Shown here one piece after another: positions 59,116 through 64,000 of a stretch of DNA of 64,000 bases. Position 1 is the stretch's first letter; each line of letters begins with the position of its first letter. The DNA lies in NCBI RefSeq assembly GCF_000374565.1, contig NZ_KB894685.1, positions 346,121-410,120 on the forward strand, read 5' to 3'. A program made the translations under genes and the position numbers. The notes under the pieces were generated by a model. That model was not told where the DNA came from. It did not search any database and saw nothing but the letters and a program-made list of their open reading frames with translations. Origin of the DNA: Siminovitchia fordii DSM 16014 = CIP 108821 (GTDB lineage: Bacteria > Bacillota > Bacilli > Bacillales > Bacillaceae_C).

Positions 59116-61326
59116 TTAATCCAAGGGCGCTTCTGCATTAGACTTGTCATTTTTTGATTTCTTTTTATCCAATATTTCCTCTTGTGGTTCAAAATTGACA
59201 ACAAGATGATCTCCTGCCGAAACTTGGGATTTAGGCTTAATATTTTGCTTTGTCAAATAGCCTGTCCCAACCATATTCACTTTTAATTCCGCCAGTTTAG
59301 CCACCTTTAGAACATCTCTTTTCGACCAACCCGCCATATCCGGAATGGATAGCTTTCCGTCTGTCTTAATGATTACTTTCTCTCCTTCTATGACAGTATC
59401 GCCATGTTTTGGAGATTGGGAAAGAACCTTCTCCCCACTGCCAATAAGCACAGGTACTAAGCCCTTTTCTTTTAAAAGCTCTGAAGACTTTTGAGGAGAC
59501 TTGTCTGTCAAATCCGGCAATTTGGTGATGACGGCCTCTTCTTTCTTTTCAGGCTCGATATTCAAATACTGGAGGCTGCTTTTCATCACCGGCTTGAAAA
59601 TTTCGGAAACGGGCAGTGCCCCATTTTGATCCAGGTCTAGCTTCGGCCTTTCTACAACCACATACATCAGCAATTTCGGATTTTCTTTTGGGGCCATCCC
59701 CAAAAAAGAAAAGATATAGTTTTCCCTCCCCTGCAAATACCCTCCACCTTGGGCAGGTATTTGTGCAGTTCCGGTTTTCCCTGCCACTGAATATCCATCC
59801 AGCTGGTAAAATTGATTTCCGGTACCGTTGTCAGATGTAATGACCGTTTCTAAAATATCCCTAACTTCTTTGGCGCTTTTTGAGCTCAGCGGCTGTCCGC
59901 TCATTTCTGGCTTCGTCTCGGTGACCTCCCCGGTAGCAGGGTCCACAATTTTATCTACCACATACGGCTTCATCATCTTCCCGTCATTGGCAATTGCTGA
60001 AGCAGCTTGGATCATCTGCATGGATGTGACGGTCGTTCCTTGTCCGAAGACGCTAGTCACTTTTTCAATCGGCCAGTCGTACAATATTTTTCCGCTTGCT
60101 TCATTCGGAAGGGCAATGCCCGTTTTTTGACCGAATTTAAATTTGTCCATATACTCCCGCCACTTATCTGTACCCATTTTTTCCAACAAGTAGGCAAATC
60201 CAACGTTTGAAGAGCGCTGGACACCTTCCAGATAAGTGATAGGCCCCCAGCCTTGTCCCTGGTTATGGTCTTTGATTGGTGGCTGCTTTTTGTTTACATA
60301 ATACTTTCCGGATGGAAATGTCGCATTTGGATTGAAAACTCCTTCTTCAACAGATGCTGCCAATGAAAATATCTTCATTGTGGATCCGGGTTCAAAGGAA
60401 CTTTCAACCACTTCATTATGCCATGTCTTTTCTATTCCCTCCCGAGTAACAGGATGATAGGTGGGGCGCTGTCCCATGCCAAGAATAGCTCCTGTTTTGG
60501 GATCGGCGACAACTGCAAGGATCCTGTCCGGTGAATATTTCTGGTCTACCTTATTCATCGCATCTTCAAGAAACGTCTGGATTTTCTTATCAATAGTCAG
60601 ATAAATGTCTTTACCGTTTTCTGGCTCTTTAATCTGTTTTTTTGAATTCGGCAAGATATAATTCCAGACATCTCCCTTATATGTAAGAGATCCATCCTTC
60701 CCTGTGAGCATTTCATTGTAGCTTTTTTCCAGGCCCGCTTTCCCTATAATTTCTGAAGGTTTCCCATTAGACTGCTCTTTTTGGGCATAGCCAATCAAAT
60801 GGGAAGCAAATATACCGTTGGGGTAAAAGCGTTTTGTATCCTTAATAAACCCTATGCCCGGCAGTTTCAGCTTTTCAATTTCTTCTTTCACTCGGTGGGA
60901 AAGGTCCCTTCCCGCCGGACCAAATTCAACCTGCTTGCGTCCTTTCTTTGTCAGCAGTTCGTAAATTTCCTGTTCACTGAGTGAAATATGTTCAGAAAGT
61001 TCCTTGGACGTTTTCCCCGGATCTACGACATGGTTCGGGTGCTTCGGATCCGCTGTGACAGTTTCATCTAATACAGCGACGAGTGTATAGGATGCTGAAT
61101 CTTCGGCGATCACTTCACCTTCCCGATCATAAATGGTTCCTCTATTAGCTTTTATCACATCGGTCCTCAGATACATTTGCGCGGCTTTTGCAGCCAGTGC
61201 CTGCCCTTTCACCTCGCCGGTATACTGGATTGTTATGAAACGAACTGTCAAGACAAAAAAAAGCAGCCCGAATATAAAAAATAACAGTGCTGCTCCTATG
61301 TTTCTATTTTTTTTTTGAACATTCAT
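59116..61326 (-). CDS. pbpB: Division-specific penicillin-binding protein PBP2B
   Basis: PBP2B is the essential septal transpeptidase partner of FtsW. The 736-residue protein has an N-terminal membrane segment (AALLFFIFGLLFFVLTVRF), a PBP dimer domain (TDVIKANRGTIYDREGEVIA), the transpeptidase domain (FEPGSTMKIFS, SSNVGFAYL, AGKTGTAQIP), and two C-terminal PASTA domains followed by a Lys-rich tail. The start overlaps the ftsL stop (ATGA). Full length. Confidence 0.98.
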   Translation of the reverse strand: MNVQKKNRNIGAALLFFIFGLLFFVLTVRFITIQYTGEVKGQALAAKAAQMYLRTDVIKANRGTIYDREGEVIAEDSASYTLVAVLDETVTADPKHPNHVVDPGKTSKELSEHISLSEQEIYELLTKKGRKQVEFGPAGRDLSHRVKEEIEKLKLPGIGFIKDTKRFYPNGIFASHLIGYAQKEQSNGKPSEIIGKAGLEKSYNEMLTGKDGSLTYKGDVWNYILPNSKKQIKEPENGKDIYLTIDKKIQTFLEDAMNKVDQKYSPDRILAVVADPKTGAILGMGQRPTYHPVTREGIEKTWHNEVVESSFEPGSTMKIFSLAASVEEGVFNPNATFPSGKYYVNKKQPPIKDHNQGQGWGPITYLEGVQRSSNVGFAYLLEKMGTDKWREYMDKFKFGQKTGIALPNEASGKILYDWPIEKVTSVFGQGTTVTSMQMIQAASAIANDGKMMKPYVVDKIVDPATGEVTETKPEMSGQPLSSKSAKEVRDILETVITSDNGTGNQFYQLDGYSVAGKTGTAQIPAQGGGYLQGRENYIFSFLGMAPKENPKLLMYVVVERPKLDLDQNGALPVSEIFKPVMKSSLQYLNIEPEKKEEAVITKLPDLTDKSPQKSSELLKEKGLVPVLIGSGEKVLSQSPKHGDTVIEGEKVIIKTDGKLSIPDMAGWSKRDVLKVAKLAELKVNMVGTGYLTKQNIKPKSQVSAGDHLVVNFEPQEEILDKKKSKNDKSNAEAPLD

Positions 61327-61679
61327 TTATTCTCAACAACCTTAACATTATTTTCGTTTAGGTTCAGCCCCAACTCTTTGGCTTTCTTCCAAACTCTTTC
61401 GTATCTGCTGAGCTCGTCAACTTGCATCGCCAGGTCATCGTTCACTTTTTCATGTTTCTGGATAGTTTTTTCCATATCCTGAACATCTTTATTTACTTCG
61501 TAGACTGCCATCTGAACCGTCACAATTTTAACTGCCATAAAAATTATAAATGCAGCAAGAAGCAAATACAACACTTTTTCGCCTGGACTTATTTTGGAAT
61601 GTCGCTGAATTTTTGTTGTTTGAACTTCTTTTTGTTGAACATTGTTGTTCTGTTGGAATTGGCGAGCCAAATTACTCAT
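61323..61679 (-). CDS. ftsL: Cell division protein FtsL
   Basis: FtsL is a short-lived bitopic protein that regulates septum assembly with DivIC and DivIB. The 118-residue product has a polar N-terminal part, one membrane segment (VLYLLLAAFIIFMAVKIVTV, about residues 52-71), and a leucine-zipper-like extracellular coiled coil ending GLNLNENNVKVVENK. It is placed between rsmH and pbpB and overlaps pbpB by four bases. Confidence 0.94.
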   Translation of the reverse strand: MSNLARQFQQNNNVQQKEVQTTKIQRHSKISPGEKVLYLLLAAFIIFMAVKIVTVQMAVYEVNKDVQDMEKTIQKHEKVNDDLAMQVDELSRYERVWKKAKELGLNLNENNVKVVENK

Positions 61680-61709
61680 TATATTCCCCCATTTCTAACT
61701 AAGTTTTGT

Positions 61710-62642
61710 CTAAAGTTTCTCCGCGATCCGTAACTTTGCTGATCTTGAACGGTTATTTTCATCCAATTCAGTTTCAGATGGAATGATCGGTTTCCTGTTT
61801 ACCAGCTTCAATACAGGCTTATATTCTTCAGGAATAACCGGCAATCCCGGCGGAAGGTCCGGTCCATCACTCATTTCCTTAAATACATGCTTACAAATCC
61901 GGTCTTCAAGGGAATGGAAAGTAATCACACTGATTCTTCCCCCAGGATTCAAAAGACTAATTGCCTGCTTTAATGAATCTTCAAAAGCCCTCAATTCATC
62001 ATTGACGGCAATCCGTATTGCCTGAAAAATCCGTTTGGCCGGGTGGCCTCCTTTTCTCCGTGCAGGTGCCGGAATGCTCTCTTTTATAATATCCACCAAT
62101 TCGCCAGTTGTTTCGATAGGCCGTTTACTCCTTGTCGATTCGATATTTCTCGCCACTTGCTTTGAGAACCTTTCTTCCCCGTATCGAAAGAAAATCCTTA
62201 CTAAATCTTCATATGGCCATTTGTTCACAACATCATAGGCTGAGATCTCCCCATCCAGATCCATCCTCATATCCAATGGTGCATCATGGTGATAGCTGAA
62301 ACCTCGCTCAGGAGTATCCAATTGCGGTGATGATACTCCAAGGTCGTAGAGAATACCATCCACTCGGGTAATTCCCAATTTCTCCAATTCAACTGCCAGA
62401 TACTTAAAGTTGCTTTTTACTAAGATCAATTTGTCTTTGTATTCAACCAGTTTATTTTCCGCATGAACAATAGCCGTCTCATCCTGGTCAAAGGCAATAA
62501 GCTTGCCTCCGCCTGAGATTTGGGACAAAAGGTATGAGCTGTGCCCTGCACCACCCAATGTGCAATCGACATAAGTACCATTTGGCTTTATATTCAGACC
62601 GTCAACTGTCTCTTTTAACAATACTGTTTTATGAGAAAACAT
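61710..62642 (-). CDS. rsmH: 16S rRNA m4C1402 methyltransferase RsmH (MraW)
   Basis: RsmH methylates N4 of C1402 in 16S rRNA. The 310-residue protein has the opening [15 protein letters not shown], the AdoMet motif [46 protein letters not shown], and [16 protein letters not shown]. Normal length, between mraZ and ftsL as in nearly all Firmicutes. Confidence 0.98.
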   Translation of the reverse strand: MFSHKTVLLKETVDGLNIKPNGTYVDCTLGGAGHSSYLLSQISGGGKLIAFDQDETAIVHAENKLVEYKDKLILVKSNFKYLAVELEKLGITRVDGILYDLGVSSPQLDTPERGFSYHHDAPLDMRMDLDGEISAYDVVNKWPYEDLVRIFFRYGEERFSKQVARNIESTRSKRPIETTGELVDIIKESIPAPARRKGGHPAKRIFQAIRIAVNDELRAFEDSLKQAISLLNPGGRISVITFHSLEDRICKHVFKEMSDGPDLPPGLPVIPEEYKPVLKLVNRKPIIPSETELDENNRSRSAKLRIAEKL

Positions 62643-62689
62643 TTTTTACAATCACCATCCAAATCATTGAACGAAAGTTGGAGCGTCGT

Positions 62690-63121
62690 TTAAATATCGA
62701 AGTCGATCATATTCTCGGCTATTTCTGCAAAAGATTCTTCAGATGCTGTGAAATAGTCTTCCCATAAATCTTTGCTCCAAATCTCAAAACGACTGGATAC
62801 CCCTAATATGACACATTCTTTTTCCAGTTTCGCATAGCCAAGAAGCGATGCAGGCAAGTTTACCCTGCCTTGCTTGTCCAATTCACACTCCACGGCCCCC
62901 GAGAAAAAAAATCGGGTAAAGGCACGTGCATCTTTCTTAGTTAGTGGGAGGGCTTTTAATTTTTCTTCAATCTGCTTCCATTCTTCCATTGGGTAACCAA
63001 ACAAACATTGATCCAATCCCCGGGTGACAACGAATGAAGTTCCCAGGTGCTCCCTATATTTGGCAGGCACGATCAGACGGCCTTTTGCATCAATGTTATG
63101 TTGATATTCCCCCATGAACAT
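62690..63121 (-). CDS. mraZ: Transcriptional regulator MraZ
   Basis: MraZ is a ring-forming DNA-binding protein of the SpoVT-AbrB class that regulates its own dcw operon. Starting at ATG 63121 ([20 protein letters not shown]) gives 143 residues, as in B. subtilis; the two AbrB-like halves each carry a DxxGR element (DAKGR and DKQGR). A GGGGG stretch is eight bases upstream. Three phased TGG-type boxes just upstream are its likely operator. First gene of the dcw cluster. Confidence 0.97.
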   Translation of the reverse strand: MFMGEYQHNIDAKGRLIVPAKYREHLGTSFVVTRGLDQCLFGYPMEEWKQIEEKLKALPLTKKDARAFTRFFFSGAVECELDKQGRVNLPASLLGYAKLEKECVILGVSSRFEIWSKDLWEDYFTASEESFAEIAENMIDFDI

Positions 63122-63151
63122 GGACATTGCCCCCACTTTCTATAATTACTG

Positions 63152-63176
63152 TACCACAATCCCCCACTTGCCACCA
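63152..63176 (-). promoter_or_regulatory. MraZ binding boxes
   Basis: On the minus strand TGGTG, TGGGG and TGGTA are each separated by exactly 5 bp, giving a 10-bp period. This is the layout of the E. coli MraZ operator (three TGGGN repeats with 5-bp spacers). It lies 30 bp before mraZ. Confidence 0.6.
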
Positions 63177-63244
63177 CCATTTTTTAATATATTTTCCAAT
63201 GCTTTTATCCTCCTTTTTCGATAAAAAAAAAGCCTGCTTCCGAG

Positions 63245-63460
63245 GAAGTGACCCCAAAGTCAGACAAGTATACTTAGCTAGGCGGCATGTTGGGCTTGGA
63301 CTCGGTACTGTTTCGGGCTCATGCCTTTTAATTTTGCCTTTATTCAATTGCTATTAGAGTAATTGATATATTTTTCCAATTCTTGTCGAAAGTGCTCCAC
63401 ACTATCAAGTTCCTACAAGTAAAGGAATTCAGACTCCATAATGCAAAAAGGCTTTTAGCC
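63245..63460 (-). mobile_element. Remnant of an IS3-family (IS150-like) insertion sequence
   Basis: Minus-strand translation from about 63439 to the stop at 63278 gives MESEFLYL, stop, ELDSVEHFRQELEKYINY-SNSN, stop, IKAKLKGMSPKQYRVQAQ. This is the C-terminal signature of IS3-family OrfB transposases. Two nonsense codons (TAG 63413-63415, TGA 63344-63346) and a probable frameshift just before 63439 show decay. Beyond the stop, GAAGTGACCCCAAAGTCAGA (from 63245) has the form of an IS3-family terminal inverted repeat. Only this end is recognisable; the 5' part of the element is gone. Confidence 0.85.
63278..63439 (-). pseudogene. IS3-family transposase OrfB, C-terminal fragment
   Basis: The fragment covers roughly the last 50 residues of an IS150-like transposase, downstream of the catalytic core; no DDE residues remain. 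It has in-frame TAG and TGA codons, each one base change from the sense codon expected in relatives (CAG and CGA). It cannot encode a working protein. Confidence 0.85.
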
Positions 63461-63524
63461 GTGTGCCTTTTTATCATCGGTCTGGCTGAACACGGGTCGT
63501 CTATAGAAGAACGTCACAAAGCAC

Positions 63525-63550
63525 AAAAAGCCTCCTATTTAAAGGAGGGC
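63525..63550 (-). terminator. Intrinsic terminator (minus strand) upstream of the IS remnant
   Basis: CCTCC (63531-63535) and GGAGG (63544-63548) form the core of a short stem, followed on the minus strand by TTTTTGTGC. It implies a minus-strand gene, now or formerly, ending just above it. Confidence 0.6.
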
Positions 63551-63555
63551 AATCA

Positions 63556-63680
63556 TTATTCAAATACGACACTTGGGGTATACGTTGTAAGTATTTCAAT
63601 TACATCATTTGATGCTCTAAAAAAATAATGCTCCAAATTATTGGGATCGCAAATACCAGAACCTTCTCCAAGAATCCAAT
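63556..63680 (-). pseudogene. Possible 3' end of a decayed gene
   Basis: A minus-strand open stretch of about 40 codons, with GEGSGICDPNNLEHYFF and ASNDVIEILTTYTPSVVFE, ends at TAA 63556-63558, six bases before the terminator. An in-frame stop cuts it off upstream and no start or ribosome site is visible. I do not recognise the family. Low confidence. Confidence 0.25.
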
Positions 63681-63902
63681 TTTAAAATCAAAACCTTTCA
63701 CTTAAAACAGAGTCCACTCATTATAAAAGTCAATTTTGTTTAAAAAAACATGAAAGGCTTGCTGTTTTTGTCAACTTGAATTTCAGCCGGAGCGATCATA
63801 TCAAAAAGTGAGCCTCTTCATTCTTCAGATCTCCCCGTAATGGGGATTAAGGATGTTTATAATTCTCGCAACGTTTTGTAAATATATTCTCTCCTAAATT
63901 CA

Positions 63903-64000
63903 AAGAGTATTTCGGAAAATCTTAAGAGTATCCTTCGAAAGTGAAGAGTATTTCGGAAAATCTCAAGAGTATTCCTCGAAAGTGAAGAGTATTTCGGAAA
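63903..64000. repeat. Tandem repeat of alternating 21- and 20-bp units, continuing past the window
   Basis: AAGAGTA recurs at 63903, 63924, 63944, 63965 and 63985, a spacing of 21, 20, 21, 20. Unit A reads AAGAGTATTTCGGAAAATCT plus T or C; unit B reads AAGAGTATCCTTCGAAAGTG or AAGAGTATTCCTCGAAAGTG. Together they form a 41-bp A-B period with two full copies and the start of a third. Each unit contains a small palindrome (TTTCGGAAA or TTCGAA). Confidence 0.85.

Larger units (their letters stand above)
63122..64000. other. Gene-free region upstream of mraZ
   Basis: No intact gene in 880 bp. From mraZ outward: MraZ boxes (63152-63176), an IS3-family remnant (63245-63460), a terminator (63525-63550), a possible decayed 3' gene end (63556-63680), an AT-rich stretch, and a tandem repeat to the end of the window. 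bshC, often upstream of mraZ in Bacillus, is not seen here. Confidence 0.65.

Noticed and set aside
63096..63347. 83-codon minus-strand frame overlapping the mraZ start; an AGGAGG near 63212 precedes an ATT within it
   Set aside because: It covers the MraZ boxes and the IS inverted repeat, has no accepted start codon near the AGGAGG, and has low-complexity residues; probably chance.
63903..64000. Possible CRISPR array
   Set aside because: The 20/21-bp units abut without variable spacers, so it is a tandem repeat and not a CRISPR array.

Overview
The window is a stretch of chromosome from an endospore-forming, Gram-positive member of the Bacillaceae (Bacillus sensu lato). The evidence is direct. 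Sporulation genes spoVM, sigG, sigE, spoIIGA, spoVE and spoVD are all present. So are divIVA, sepF, remA and pyrR, a T-box leader for ileS, a meso-diaminopimelate-type murE, and a gene order that follows the B. subtilis plsX-to-mraZ region almost throughout. Nearly all genes are on the minus strand; only rpmB and rqcH are on the plus strand. I cannot assign a species.

Layout in increasing coordinates (the reverse of the direction of transcription). 1-5476: lipid genes (plsX partial, fapR, fakA), recG and the Asp23-family gene yloU. 5912-6504: rpmB (plus) and spoVM. 6607-18005: a compact block thiN-rpe-rsgA-prkC-prpC-rsmB-fmt-def-priA-coaBC, with many overlapping junctions. 18126-20167: rpoZ-gmk-remA-yicC. 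20453-25146: a P-type Ca2+ ATPase gene and rqcH. 25177-33872: a PyrR-attenuated pyrimidine operon. 33869-41687: rluD-type synthase, lspA, ileS with its T-box, divIVA and the ylmH-ylmG-sepF-ylmE-ylmC group. 41875-44477: sigG, sigE, spoIIGA. 45089-63121: the division and cell-wall (dcw) cluster ftsZ, ftsA, divIB, murB, murG, spoVE, murD, mraY, a small unassigned gene, murE, spoVD, pbpB, ftsL, rsmH, mraZ. 63122-64000: no intact gene; an IS3-family remnant and a tandem repeat that runs off the end.

The most notable points are departures from the usual Bacillus plan. (1) CarA of the pyr operon has Gly in place of the glutaminase nucleophile Cys and Glu in place of the catalytic His, in an otherwise intact frame, so glutamine hydrolysis is predicted to be lost. 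(2) The same operon lacks pyrK, pyrD and pyrP; carB and pyrF are joined through a TAATG overlap. (3) A 147-residue protein resembling only the N-terminal domain of MurF sits, translationally coupled, between murE and mraY, where many bacteria keep murF. (4) fmt appears to start at an AUU codon inside def. (5) A perfect 44-bp palindrome of the GGGGTC/GACCCC type lies behind sigG. (6) Several genes usual at these positions (rlmN, sdaAB/sdaAA, ylmD, ylmA, ylxX/ylxW/sbp, bpr) are absent here.

Regulatory signals that can be read include the FapR operator and promoter, two PyrR attenuators behind a good sigma-A promoter, the ileS T-box and promoter, a sigma-H-type promoter before ftsA, a long-spacer promoter before spoIIGA, three 10-bp-phased MraZ boxes, and about a dozen intrinsic terminators. 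No rRNA, tRNA, CRISPR array or intact mobile element was found.
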